Notes: generated by a model not told the origin, from the letters alone. A stretch of 40,581 nucleotides of DNA from Fredinandcohnia onubensis (GCF_002734285.1 NZ_NSEA01000012.1:1-40581); one strand, 5' to 3'. Positions 1 through 7,699 are shown, numbered from the stretch's first letter. Program-made: numbers and translations.

Positions 1-30
1 TTTCATAGAACTTTTGACACTACCTATGAA

Positions 31-52
31 AAGGACTACGAAAACGTAGCCC
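31..52 (-). terminator. Intrinsic terminator of the czc operon
   Basis: On the minus strand the stem GGGCTACG/CGTAGTCC closes a TTTT loop and is followed by TTTTC. It lies just past the czcD stop codon and would end the czcO-czrA-czcD transcript. Confidence 0.75.
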
Positions 53-60
53 CCAAAATG

Positions 61-1011
61 TTAAACTCTCATTTCCCCATGCTCAATCGATGATTTTTCA
101 ATTTGAATGGTGGTATGTTCGATTTTGAATTTGTCACGTATTTTATCAATGGATTGCTGTAAAATTTCCTGGCTGTCATGGTCGTCTTTGATTAAAATAT
201 GACAAGTGAGCGAATCAATGCCTGATGTGATCGTCCAAATGTGAAGATCATGTACATCAATCACTCCTTCAATTTCTTCAAGCGTGGCTTTCACTTCTTT
301 TTGATCAATTGTAATCGGCGTACCTTCCATTAAAATATGAATTGAATGTGTTAACACACCCCATGCACTTTTTAAAATCAGGATTGCGACAACTACAGAT
401 ATAATTGGATCCGCTATATACCATTCAAACATCAGCATCAAGAGTCCTGCAATTATGGCACCTACTGATCCTAGTGCATCCCCAAGAACATGAAGGTATG
501 CGCTCCGAAGGTTAACGTTATTTTTTACATCGCCTTTACTTATCAATGACCAAGCACTTAGTATGTTCGCCAAAAGACCAATTCCGGCAATGATCATCAT
601 GGTCCCACTTGCTACAGTCGGAGGCTCAAAAAATCGCTGAAACGCCTCATAAACGATAAAACCTGCAATGACAAACAGGGTAACTGCATTAAAGAGGGCC
701 GCTAAAATCTCAAATCGGTAAAACCCATAGGTCTTCTTCGGAGATGCAGGTCGGGTAGCAAACCAAAATGCAACTAAGCTTAACGCTAATGAACTTGCAT
801 CACTAAGCATATGTCCTGAATCTGATAACAAAGCTAAACTGTTTGTAATAAGACCGCCGAAAAATTCCAGCAGCATGATTCCCGTTGTAATGATTAGAGC
901 AATGAGTAAGCCTTTTTTATTACCTTCCCTCACTTCATCAAAATGATGATGGTGATGGTGACCATGATGGTCGTGACCGTGATGATGGTGATGATGGTGA
1001 TGTCCCATCAT
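61..1011 (-). CDS. czcD: Cation diffusion facilitator, Zn/Co/Cd efflux (CzcD)
   Basis: This is a 316-residue CDF-family transporter that exports divalent metals (Zn2+, Co2+, Cd2+ in characterised CzcD) across the membrane in exchange for protons or K+. Residues 4-23 are almost all histidine with a few Gly/Asp, a metal-binding N-terminal tail. Six membrane segments follow between about 35 and 215. The two metal-site motifs are visible as HMLSD in helix 2 and HVLGD in helix 5. A C-terminal cytoplasmic domain rich in His and Asp (about 230-305) fits the CDF dimerisation domain. Two ATG codons are adjacent after GGAGGGGAAA, so the protein may start one residue later. The upstream czrA stop codon TAG is part of this ribosome binding site, so translation is probably coupled. 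Confidence 0.93.
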   Translation of the reverse strand: MMGHHHHHHHHGHDHHGHHHHHHFDEVREGNKKGLLIALIITTGIMLLEFFGGLITNSLALLSDSGHMLSDASSLALSLVAFWFATRPASPKKTYGFYRFEILAALFNAVTLFVIAGFIVYEAFQRFFEPPTVASGTMMIIAGIGLLANILSAWSLISKGDVKNNVNLRSAYLHVLGDALGSVGAIIAGLLMLMFEWYIADPIISVVVAILILKSAWGVLTHSIHILMEGTPITIDQKEVKATLEEIEGVIDVHDLHIWTITSGIDSLTCHILIKDDHDSQEILQQSIDKIRDKFKIEHTTIQIEKSSIEHGEMRV

Positions 1012-1020
1012 TTTCCCCTC

Positions 1021-1329
1021 CTATTCATGTTCGATATGATGAATGACTTGGTGAAGCAAAGTAATGACATGTTCATCATCATATGTATAAAGGAATGTAT
1101 TCCCCTCGCGCCGGTATGTCACTAAGCGAAGATTACGTAGTAAGCTGAGTTGATGGGATACCGCTGATTGTGACATTTCGAGGACTTCTGCAATATGGGT
1201 AACCGAACATTCCTCTTGTGATAATAAATAGAGAATTTTAATTCGCGTTGGATCTGCGAGTGCTTTAAAAATGCGTGATGCTTCGTCAATTGTTGTTTGT
1301 GATAAAAAGGAATGATCTTTTTGTTCCAC
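1021..1329 (-). CDS. czrA: ArsR-family zinc-responsive repressor (CzrA-type)
   Basis: This 102-residue ArsR/SmtB winged-helix protein has its recognition helix near SQSAVSHQLSLLR. The last helix carries Asp-x-His-(10)-His-x2-His in DEHVITLLHQVIHHIEH, which is the alpha-5 zinc-sensing ligand set of CzrA/SmtB. The alpha-3 ELCxC motif of CadC/ArsR is absent, so Zn2+ or Co2+ is the likely inducer. It starts with GTG after AAGGG with 7-nt spacing. It is the middle gene of the czcO-czrA-czcD operon and probably represses that operon at the palindrome at 2418-2439, lifting repression when zinc is high. Confidence 0.9.
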   Translation of the reverse strand: MEQKDHSFLSQTTIDEASRIFKALADPTRIKILYLLSQEECSVTHIAEVLEMSQSAVSHQLSLLRNLRLVTYRREGNTFLYTYDDEHVITLLHQVIHHIEHE

Positions 1330-1356
1330 TATTTAACCCTTCTTTCTTTAATTGTG

Positions 1357-2394
1357 CTAGGTTACCTGGATATGCTGAGCAATGAACTTTGCATCATCAG
1401 CGACACCCTGAAGTAAGGCTGAGCCTCTTCTCGTTTGCCAGGGTAATCCTAAAAAATAAAGACCCTTTATTTTGGTGATTCCTTTTATGTGCTCAGGCTG
1501 ACCGTTTTCTTGTAAGGCGTTCGGGATTTGTAGCCAATGATAATTAGGTTTGAATCCTGTTGCCCAAACAACATTATGAACGTTAAGGTCGCTTTTATCT
1601 TCAAAAATGAATGTATCATCTTTTATAGTAGTGGTTCTTGGTTTTATCGTAACTTTACCAGATTTAATGGCTGTCTTTAATTCAAATCCAAAAATCGGAT
1701 CGGGACGTTTTTTTATAAAAGTACCTAATTTGGATGTTGTACTGGCTTTGAGTATACCAAATTTATCAAACCACCAAAAAATGCTCTTCCCACCGAAGTC
1801 CTGCGGGATAAAGTTGAATTTTTGGCTAACCGAGAGATACACAGTCCGCTCTTTTGCCAACTCAACTCCAATTTGTGCACCAGAATTTGCTCCCCCCACA
1901 ACCAATACTGGTCCATCTTTTAGTTGCGTTGGATTTTTATATTGTGATGAATGGATTTGAAAAACTTGATTGGATAAGTTCTTTGCAAAATTTGGGATCG
2001 ATGGTTCTTGAAATGGGCCAGTTGCAATCACTATATTTTTAGCCTGGATTATTTCTTTCGTCGTTTCAATTTTAAAGCCATCTTCTACCTCTGTAACGCT
2101 GGTTACTGTTGTATTTAGTTGGATTGGAAGCGAATGGTATGATGCGTATTTAGCTATATAATCGGCAACCTCATCCTTTGTTGGGTAACCTTGCCTTGGA
2201 CCGTTCATTTTGAAATCAGGAAGCTCACTATAAGCTCTTGGTGTAAAAAGGGTTAATGAATCATACCGATTTTTCCATGATTCCCCGATTTCCTTCGCTT
2301 TATCTATAAGTAGAAATGATTGAACGGCTTGTTTTAAATAATAACCCATGGCTAAACCCGCTTGACTGGCTCCGATTATCACAACATCATACAT
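1357..2394 (-). CDS. czcO: Flavin-dependent monooxygenase-like protein (CzcO)
   Basis: This 345-residue flavoprotein belongs to the FMO/CzcO family. An N-terminal Rossmann motif (IIGASQAG, residues about 7-13) binds FAD. A second dinucleotide site, VVGGANSGAQIG, is placed for NADPH, and the family ATGF-type motif is seen late as WATGFKPNY. In Bacillus subtilis a homologous gene is co-transcribed with czcD, although its substrate is not established. I use the ATG at 2394. An upstream in-frame ATG at 2436 lies inside the operator palindrome, so it would be at or before the transcription start. The gene is first in the operon, 27 bp ahead of czrA. Confidence 0.85.
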   Translation of the reverse strand: MYDVVIIGASQAGLAMGYYLKQAVQSFLLIDKAKEIGESWKNRYDSLTLFTPRAYSELPDFKMNGPRQGYPTKDEVADYIAKYASYHSLPIQLNTTVTSVTEVEDGFKIETTKEIIQAKNIVIATGPFQEPSIPNFAKNLSNQVFQIHSSQYKNPTQLKDGPVLVVGGANSGAQIGVELAKERTVYLSVSQKFNFIPQDFGGKSIFWWFDKFGILKASTTSKLGTFIKKRPDPIFGFELKTAIKSGKVTIKPRTTTIKDDTFIFEDKSDLNVHNVVWATGFKPNYHWLQIPNALQENGQPEHIKGITKIKGLYFLGLPWQTRRGSALLQGVADDAKFIAQHIQVT

Positions 2395-2417
2395 AAATAT
2401 CCCTACTTCATTTAAAG

Positions 2418-2439
2418 TATATGAGCATATGCTCATATA
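2418..2439. promoter_or_regulatory. 22-bp palindromic operator, probable CzrA site
   Basis: The sequence is a perfect 22-bp palindrome whose inner 20 bp read ATATGAGCATATGCTCATAT. It fits the ATATGAnC..GnTCATAT form of ArsR/SmtB-family operators. It begins 2 bp past the -10 box and so covers the transcription start, the usual place for repression. The operon encodes its own CzrA-type repressor, which makes autoregulation the simplest reading. Confidence 0.8.
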
Positions 2440-2441
2440 TA

Positions 2442-2470
2442 ATATTAAGCTGGTATTTGAAAGGTGTCAA
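2442..2470 (-). promoter_or_regulatory. Sigma-A promoter of the czcO-czrA-czcD operon
   Basis: Minus strand: -35 TTGACA (2465-2470), 17-bp spacer, -10 TAATAT (2442-2447). The match is near consensus, and the operator lies directly downstream. Confidence 0.88.
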
Positions 2471-2490
2471 TTAAAATTGGAAAATTTTTG

Positions 2491-2519
2491 TGGGACAATG
2501 AACCTGTCCCTGTGTCCCA
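2491..2519. repeat. GGGACA...TGTCCC palindromic element (REP-like)
   Basis: An inverted repeat GGGACA-atgaacc-TGTCCC (2492-2510) is followed by another half site TGTCCCA (2513-2519). From memory, closely similar GGGACA/TGTCCC elements are dispersed in many Firmicutes genomes. Here it lies between the czc promoter and the terminator of the next gene. Confidence 0.5.
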
Positions 2520-2520
2520 T

Positions 2521-2553
2521 TAAAAAACCTGCATTTCACTAGGAATGCAGGTT
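2521..2553 (-). terminator. Intrinsic terminator of the acetyltransferase gene
   Basis: Ten-base-pair stem AACCTGCATT/AATGCAGGTT with an 8-nt loop, followed on the minus strand by TTTTTTA. It lies 8 bp past the stop codon of the gene at 2561. Confidence 0.85.
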
Positions 2554-2560
2554 CGAGATT

Positions 2561-3124
2561 TTATTTTTCTTGTTCCCATTCTTCTCTAAGCAAACCCATC
2601 CGGATTGAGTCGTAGTAAAAGCCGTTATAGTAGCGACATTTTCTCATGCGCGCTTCGAGTGTCATGCCGAGCTTTTGGCCAACCTTGATCATACGTTGGT
2701 TGCCTGACCATGTCGTGTATCCGACTCTTTCGATATATGGGATCGTTTCAAATAAATAGTCAATCCAATGCTTCATTGCCTCGGTTCCGTAGCCATCTCC
2801 CCAATATTCTGGGAGATAGATAACAATGCCCATCTCTAGCCATCTAGTGGCTTCACTTTCCCAGTAGAAAATAACTGATCCGATAATTTGGCCATCAGCT
2901 TCAATAATCATGTGATCTAATGGGTGGTGTTGCATGGCGAGTTGATGTTCCGCCTTTTTTAAATACGTTTCTTTATCTATATACTTAAGCGTAAAATAGG
3001 GCGCATCCCACTTTTTCCATTCTGGACTAGGGTTACCGTAGCGCAATTCCCAAATTATAGGTAAATCTTCTTTTTCGACTGGACGTAAAGTGACTTTTTC
3101 TCCTTTTATTTTGACTAGATTCAT
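2561..3124 (-). CDS. GNAT-family N-acetyltransferase (RimJ/RimL-like)
   Basis: This protein of about 187 residues transfers an acetyl group from acetyl-CoA to an unknown amine. The N-terminus (VTLRPVEKEDLPIIWELR) is typical of the RimJ/RimL and YkkB-like acetyltransferases. The acetyl-CoA pyrophosphate loop is seen as PEYWGDGYGTEAMK, followed by the helix HWIDYLFE and a late NQRMIKVGQKLGM segment. The start is the ATG at 3124, preceded by AGGGGG with 6-nt spacing. An upstream in-frame ATG has no better ribosome site. It is a single-gene unit with its own terminator. Confidence 0.85.
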   Translation of the reverse strand: MNLVKIKGEKVTLRPVEKEDLPIIWELRYGNPSPEWKKWDAPYFTLKYIDKETYLKKAEHQLAMQHHPLDHMIIEADGQIIGSVIFYWESEATRWLEMGIVIYLPEYWGDGYGTEAMKHWIDYLFETIPYIERVGYTTWSGNQRMIKVGQKLGMTLEARMRKCRYYNGFYYDSIRMGLLREEWEQEK

Positions 3125-3273
3125 CTTGATCCCCCTGATATTCTTTAAAACGTTAATTTCCAACATATTTCCTATATGTATGTTTTATTCGTTATGAAAC
3201 AGAGAAAATCCTTTCTTTTATTTAAAACGTTACTGGGAAAAAGCACTGTACTTTTAAAAGCCATTTTTCGGCA

Positions 3274-3309
3274 TCAAAAAAGCATGCAGCGTTATGCTAC
3301 TGCATGCTT
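3274..3309 (-). terminator. Intrinsic terminator of the FAD monooxygenase gene
   Basis: Stem AAGCATGCAG/CTGCATGCTT with a 10-nt loop, followed on the minus strand by TTTTTGAT. Its first bases overlap the stop codon of the gene at 3308. Confidence 0.85.
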
Positions 3310-4405
3310 AGTTTCCAACAACCTCTAAGAAATTGTCTTTGAATGACTCTTCTTTTTCAAATTGCATTTCTTGTTGTTGTTCGATTTCCACTCGTCTTGC
3401 CATCTCGAATTCCTTTAATCTTGTTTCACTAAGATCGCCTTCATTTAATGCTTGTTCCAGGATGGGTGCCAATACATGGGCATCTTTAATCGCACAGTTA
3501 ATACCAATCGCTGCCGTTGGTGTCATGGTATGTGCTGCATCTCCAAGGATGATGAGGCCATTTTTTACCCAAGTGTCTGCATTTGAGCTAAACACTTTTA
3601 AGCAAACGAAGTTTTTCCAGGTTTGAATATGTTCCCTTACCGTTGAATCTAATTCTGGAAAACTGGTTAATAGTGGCTCCAGAAATGGCTCTAGCGGTTG
3701 CTTACGTAACGAATTGAATGTACCTTCTTCAATGTTCCAGCCAATTTGAATCATCCCACCTGTTTGTGTAAACAATGCTAGTTGATTTCCATTGGCAAGA
3801 ACCATTTTTGTTGAAGGCTCCCAATCAGCAGGTGCTGGAATTTTAGCCCAAAGCACATCATATCCATGTGATTCCTCAGAAGCTGCAATACCCGCAAGTT
3901 TTCGAACAGTTGAGTAACGGCCATCCGTTCCCACAACGATTTTACTCGCAATGTTGATTTCTTGTCCATTTTGTTTCGCTTTTACACCAGTATAGTGTCC
4001 TTGATCATCCAGAACTAACCCCGTAACAGTTGTGTTTACAAGCAACTGAAAGTTTGGAAACTGTGCTGCTTCGTTAGAAACAGCTGTTAAAAAATGCGGC
4101 TGTGGTATATGAATTCCAACGTGATCCTCAAGTGTTGGTGTGATTGTTTTTACAATATGACTACCATTAATATATTGAACCTTTTTCATCTTTAATAATC
4201 CAAGTGCTTCTATTTTATCGAAAAGTTGATGTTCTTCTAATATAGCTTCGGTTTCTGCGTTGATGTGTTCACCTCTAAATTCACGTTCATTTCCAGAAGT
4301 ACGCTCAACGACGATGGTTGATATACCCTTCTTCGCCATTAAAAAGCCAAGTAGTGCACCCGCAGGACCTCCGCCCACAATACAAACATCTGTCTGTAAA
4401 TTCAT
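3308..4405 (-). CDS. FAD-dependent monooxygenase (UbiH/PHBH family)
   Basis: This 365-residue aromatic-hydroxylase-type flavoprotein has three FAD motifs in the expected order: GGGPAG at residues 11-16, the DG motif in VVGTDGRYSTVRK, and GDAAHTMTPTAAIGIN around residue 287. That places it in the p-hydroxybenzoate hydroxylase/UbiH superfamily, which uses NAD(P)H and O2; the substrate cannot be read from sequence. The start is the ATG at 4405, preceded by GAAGGTGATAAC, a near-perfect Shine-Dalgarno match. It is monocistronic and divergent from the lipoprotein gene. An imperfect inverted repeat TGTTTC...GAAACA lies upstream at 4442-4460 and could be a regulator site. Confidence 0.82.
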   Translation of the reverse strand: MNLQTDVCIVGGGPAGALLGFLMAKKGISTIVVERTSGNEREFRGEHINAETEAILEEHQLFDKIEALGLLKMKKVQYINGSHIVKTITPTLEDHVGIHIPQPHFLTAVSNEAAQFPNFQLLVNTTVTGLVLDDQGHYTGVKAKQNGQEINIASKIVVGTDGRYSTVRKLAGIAASEESHGYDVLWAKIPAPADWEPSTKMVLANGNQLALFTQTGGMIQIGWNIEEGTFNSLRKQPLEPFLEPLLTSFPELDSTVREHIQTWKNFVCLKVFSSNADTWVKNGLIILGDAAHTMTPTAAIGINCAIKDAHVLAPILEQALNEGDLSETRLKEFEMARRVEIEQQQEMQFEKEESFKDNFLEVVGN

Positions 4406-4587
4406 GTTATCACCTTCTATTATAATCGTATGATGCAATAATGTTTCCTAATAAGAAACAAAGTTCACTAAACGATAATTAAATGATAACAACCAAGATT
4501 TATTTGGTCAACTGATATTCATTTCCATAATTGATTGTAATAAAATAGAATGTAATGATTTGGAATATTTTTCAAGGGGCGAGAAGA

Positions 4588-5346
4588 ATGAATAAAATTC
4601 TTTTATTGGTTGTGTTTGCTTGTGCTCTATTTTTAGCAGGCTGTAGTAGTGAGCAGACAGGACTATCACAACGGGTGGATGAAAATAATACACCACCAAA
4701 ACAAGTAGAAGGCGAAGAAAAAAATACAGAGCCTTTCGAAATGGATACAGCCACTTATGAGGATGGGGAGCTTATAATTTATTATCCTCAGCTAAATAAA
4801 ATGCATGATAAGGAACTAGAGCGGCAAATCAATACTCTTATTCAAGAAGACGCAACACTCTTTCTAAAGCAATATCAAGGTGGGGACTCTCCACTTGAAA
4901 TGAATTATGAGGTTGTATTACCAGATTCTGATACCTTTAGTATTCGATATACCGGTGACTATAATGGTGGGATGTATCCTACGAGCCTTTTTTTCACCAC
5001 CACTATTGACTGGAAAAATGGAGAAAAAGTTAGACTAGCGGATATGTTTATTATAGATGAAGGCTTCATTGAAAAATTGCAAAATGCACCTTTTATTGAT
5101 TGGGAAAATCCAAAGGAGCCAAACCAGGAAAAACAGGCTGCTATTGTTGAATACTTAAAGACTTTTGATTCACAAACTTTTATTGAGGCCATTACGAAAG
5201 CAGATCACCCAAATCCTGAAGAAAACCCTTATGGCGTTTTTTCATACTTTCTTGATGAAGCTGTTATCATAAGTATTCAAGTTCCTCATGCACTTGGAGA
5301 CCATGCAGAGTTTGAGCTGAAAATGAATGACTTGGTGAAAAAATAA
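4588..5346 (+). CDS. Lipoprotein with PdaC/RsiV-like domain (DUF4163/DUF3298)
   Basis: This 252-residue protein is predicted to be secreted and lipid-anchored. A type II signal peptide ends in the lipobox LAGC with Cys19 as the lipidated residue. The mature part begins with a Ser/Glu/Lys/Pro-rich linker and then carries the pattern YEDGELIIYYPQL...INTLIQED, a GDYNGGMYPTS segment and a C-terminal DUF3298-like part, as in PdaC and RsiV extracellular domains. In RsiV this fold binds lysozyme; whether it does so here is unknown. The ATG at 4588 follows AGGGGCGAGAAGA. An in-frame ATG 33 bp earlier lacks a ribosome site and would disrupt the signal peptide. Confidence 0.8.
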   Translation: MNKILLLVVFACALFLAGCSSEQTGLSQRVDENNTPPKQVEGEEKNTEPFEMDTATYEDGELIIYYPQLNKMHDKELERQINTLIQEDATLFLKQYQGGDSPLEMNYEVVLPDSDTFSIRYTGDYNGGMYPTSLFFTTTIDWKNGEKVRLADMFIIDEGFIEKLQNAPFIDWENPKEPNQEKQAAIVEYLKTFDSQTFIEAITKADHPNPEENPYGVFSYFLDEAVIISIQVPHALGDHAEFELKMNDLVKK

Positions 5347-5355
5347 AAAACTTGA

Positions 5356-5392
5356 GAAAAGCGCTAAGTGGAATCTAGCGCCTTTTCTTTTG
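5356..5392 (+). terminator. Intrinsic terminator of the lipoprotein gene
   Basis: Stem AAAAGCGCTA/TAGCGCCTTTT with a 9-nt loop, continuing into TTTTCTTTT. It starts 9 bp after the stop codon. Confidence 0.85.
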
Positions 5393-5404
5393 GTTATTTA
5401 CTAA

Positions 5405-5672
5405 TCATACAAAGTTCATTAATTTCTTACTGACACAGGTTCTGTCTGTTGCTTTTACTGTTGATATTGCTTGTTCCTTTACAGAGGATTCCCTTTTTAC
5501 AAACAAGGATAAAATTAAGGTGACAACTGAAATTCCAGTAACAAAGTAGAATGCGTATTTTACACCTGCAGCTAAAATTTCCGGATCTGATGCAGCAGGA
5601 ACTTCTGCCACATAGCTTCCTTGACCAGCTGTTAACCATAACGTATCTAAAATACAACTGTCCCATAAATAT
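5405..5672 (-). pseudogene. C-terminal remnant of an MFS drug transporter
   Basis: Only the last part of a transporter is left. One minus-strand frame reads TLWLTAGQGSYVAEVP, then SDPEILAAGVKYAFYFVTG, then a membrane segment ISVVTLILSLFVKR and a TGA stop at 5405. This looks like the last periplasmic loop and last helix of a DHA2-type (14-helix) MFS efflux protein. The frame can be followed upstream only to a TAA near 5672, next to the terminator of the acetyltransferase gene. There is no start codon with a ribosome site, and the remaining 400 or so residues are gone. It is probably a deletion remnant. Confidence 0.6.
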
Positions 5673-5711
5673 TAAAAAAAACAGCATTAATTCAAGAAGA
5701 ATTAATACTGT
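5673..5711 (-). terminator. Intrinsic terminator of the acetyltransferase gene at 5751
   Basis: Stem ACAGnATTAATTC/GAATTAATnCTGT with an AAGAA loop and one mismatch, followed on the minus strand by eight T. Confidence 0.88.
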
Positions 5712-5750
5712 TGCATGAGATGCTAATTAATTTAACTCTAAGCAAAAAAT

Positions 5751-6272
5751 CTAAATTTCTACCCAAAACCGTTTTATGACATTTCCATCTTCCTCGATAA
5801 AATCCGTATCAGGTACCCCACCGTTATTTACTATAGTTTTTAATGACCCGATGTTATCCTCATCACAAACAACTAAGGCTTTCTGAATCCCAAGTTCTTT
5901 CGCTTTTTCTAAAGATAATGCCAATAGTTTCGTTGCATACCCTTTACGTCGTTCAGAGGGGCGGATTCCATACCCAATATGACCGCCACTATTGAATAAC
6001 GGTTCGGTTAATTGATGGCGGATATTTACTGCTCCGATTACATTTTTGTTTTCGCCCACTAACCAAAAGGTTGAGTCAGGCACCCAATTTTCAGGGAGAT
6101 TTTCTCCTTTTTCAGAATCAAATAGAGTTTGAAGCATTTCTTGAAAATTTGATGGGTCCTTACTAATCACCCAAGGTACCATATCTTCCTGACTTTCTTT
6201 CCATTCATTGTAGAAGGACAGATATTCAGATTGATAGTCTAGTGATGGCCGAATTAATGTAACCTGTTCCAT
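5751..6272 (-). CDS. GNAT-family N-acetyltransferase
   Basis: This is a 173-residue acetyltransferase of the predicted group COG3981. The core motif GGHIGYGIRPSERRKGYATK binds acetyl-CoA, with helix LLALSLEKAKELGI after it. Strand 5 (KALVVCDEDNIGSLKTIVNNGG) gives the typical acceptor-side element. The target is unknown; members of the group are often annotated only as general acetyltransferases. The ATG follows GGAAGGTGAT with ideal spacing. It shares direction with the VOC gene upstream (44-bp gap), so the two may be co-transcribed, with the terminator at 5673-5711 ending the unit. Confidence 0.85.
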   Translation of the reverse strand: MEQVTLIRPSLDYQSEYLSFYNEWKESQEDMVPWVISKDPSNFQEMLQTLFDSEKGENLPENWVPDSTFWLVGENKNVIGAVNIRHQLTEPLFNSGGHIGYGIRPSERRKGYATKLLALSLEKAKELGIQKALVVCDEDNIGSLKTIVNNGGVPDTDFIEEDGNVIKRFWVEI

Positions 6273-6316
6273 ATATAATCACCTTCCAAAATAGTTAAAA
6301 AAAAGTAAAATCGTAA

Positions 6317-6994
6317 TTATAATTCATACACTTCAAAAAGATTTTCAGAATTGACTACAATTTTACTGCCATCTGTCGTTAAAATTTCAAGTGGAAATAT
6401 TGCAGAAATTTTATCGGAAAAGATCCATATTCTTCCAGGTTGATTTAAGATGATGAAGATTCCCTTTGATTTATCTCCCATGAAATTTAGTGATGTTTGG
6501 CTTAGTGGGTTGTTGTTTCTTTCATTAATACCAATCTCTATTAACTTAGTGCCAGCACTAATCGCATCATTTACCGTAAGTCCTATTTCACTAATATTGA
6601 TCACACTGTCTATCGAGAATGGCTTTTTTTCTTCTTCAGAACCCTGCCTTGAAATAAACTCTACAATATTCCCAGCTGGATCGTAAAAATAGAGAGCATG
6701 CGCGGAAAAGAAAGAAAAATAGGCTTCGTCCTCCCCATCCTCCACACTTAATTCCACCCTCTCTTTGACCCATGACTTTGCTTCTCTAAACTTGTTAGAA
6801 GGGATATTAAATGCAAAGTGATAATAGGGATTCCCTTTTACGTTTTGTGTGGTAAATTCCAACTCACTTGAACCCACTCTAATTCGAAAACTGCTGTTAT
6901 TTTCTTTAATTAAAGGAAATCCGAAAAGGTCAACATAGAACTTCTTCATCTCTTCCATTCTATCTGTTTGTAAATTGACTAATTTAATTTCCAT
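6317..6994 (-). CDS. VOC-superfamily (glyoxalase-like) protein
   Basis: This 225-residue protein begins with a full vicinal-oxygen-chelate half: VNLQTDRMEEMKKFYVDLFGFPL, then HFAFNIP, then the closing strand LYFYDPAGNIVEFISRQ near residue 117. The second half (about 125-225) carries the beginning of another VOC-like beta-alpha unit (INISEIGLTVNDAISAGTKLIE) but ends differently, so it is a divergent two-domain type. The superfamily includes dioxygenases, glyoxalase I and antibiotic-binding proteins; the reaction here is not evident. The start ATG follows GAGGAGTGTCCCAAC. Confidence 0.78.
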   Translation of the reverse strand: MEIKLVNLQTDRMEEMKKFYVDLFGFPLIKENNSSFRIRVGSSELEFTTQNVKGNPYYHFAFNIPSNKFREAKSWVKERVELSVEDGEDEAYFSFFSAHALYFYDPAGNIVEFISRQGSEEEKKPFSIDSVINISEIGLTVNDAISAGTKLIEIGINERNNNPLSQTSLNFMGDKSKGIFIILNQPGRIWIFSDKISAIFPLEILTTDGSKIVVNSENLFEVYEL

Positions 6995-7016
6995 GTTGGG
7001 ACACTCCTCTAAAATT

Positions 7017-7304
7017 TTACTGATTCATTACTGAAAATCCGATCCATCCTATAAGAACAAAATTTGGAACAATAAGTAAGACCGATAACCATATTATCTT
7101 TTTCGCCTGAGACACGGCAGCCCCAATATAAAAAAGCGGAAATATGAGTCCCCATATTTCAAAACGTGGTGTAGCTGCAAGATAGAGTGACAGTGGTACT
7201 AGAAGAACTGCAGCTATTACGAGTAAGAAAGGTTTATTTTTATAGATTGATAAAACCGAGAGTATAAGTGATGCAATCATAAACGGCCAAAATAGAAATG
7301 CCAT
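7017..7304 (-). CDS. Small integral membrane protein, function unknown
   Basis: This 95-residue protein has about four hydrophobic segments (roughly 1-17, 27-44, 50-63 and 70-92) joined by short loops such as YKNKP and QAKK. No catalytic motif is visible and I do not recognise a family. The start is the ATG at 7304 five bases after GGAGG; an in-frame TTG just upstream lies inside that ribosome site and is not the start. It stands 22 bp ahead of the VOC gene, so it is likely the first gene of an operon with the VOC protein and the GNAT gene. Confidence 0.65.
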   Translation of the reverse strand: MAFLFWPFMIASLILSVLSIYKNKPFLLVIAAVLLVPLSLYLAATPRFEIWGLIFPLFYIGAAVSQAKKIIWLSVLLIVPNFVLIGWIGFSVMNQ

Positions 7305-7364
7305 AGAAACCTCCAATTTGTAAGAAATGACAACTGTATTATTACTAGAATAAGTTCAACAAAA

Positions 7365-7393
7365 AGAAGTGTTAATCCTGCTTAGATTAACAC
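7365..7393 (-). terminator. Intrinsic terminator of the 59-residue membrane protein gene
   Basis: Perfect 9-bp stem GTGTTAATC/GATTAACAC with a 7-nt loop. On the minus strand it runs into TTCTTTTT. It separates the small gene at 7406 from the next operon. Confidence 0.82.
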
Positions 7394-7405
7394 CTCTTTT
7401 GACGG

Positions 7406-7585
7406 TTACGTCTTTAGTATGAGTAAGATAATGAGAAAAATGATAAGGCCAATCATAAAAATCGTACCAAGACTTGCGCTGTATACGACGTATACATTTA
7501 CATGAAGGATCACATGGACAATCAGGATTACGAGTATCAAAATCAGCAATAGAATTGCTACAGTAATATTCTTATTCCTATTCAA
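7406..7585 (-). CDS. 59-residue membrane protein with TTG start
   Basis: This short gene encodes a very hydrophobic protein. It begins MNRNKNITVAILLLILIL, has two membrane helices (about 7-34 and 38-57), and ends LILKT. The start is TTG at 7585, eight bases after AAGGTG. A strong terminator follows the stop codon by 12 bp. The positive N-terminal residues (R, K) predict an N-in topology. Nothing in it points to a function. Its gene lies just downstream of the 53-bp repeat array and reads in the same direction as the SDR gene beyond the array. Confidence 0.65.
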   Translation of the reverse strand: MNRNKNITVAILLLILILVILIVHVILHVNVYVVYSASLGTIFMIGLIIFLIILLILKT

Positions 7586-7699
7586 AAAATCAGCACCTTA
7601 ACGAAGATTTAGGAAGGCTTGTATACTAACGTTTATTCTTCAGTTCGTGACAATATTCCTAAAACTCCCTTAACTAAGGGTGCCTTGTGTTTGAAATAG

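Noticed and set aside
943-1125. Open frame reading Met/Val repeats opposite czcD
   Set aside because: It is the antisense of the poly-histidine stretch of CzcD; composition is an artefact of CAT/CAC repeats.
1725-1916. Alternative frames inside czcO
   Set aside because: Overlap the supported flavoprotein frame completely and have no start signals.
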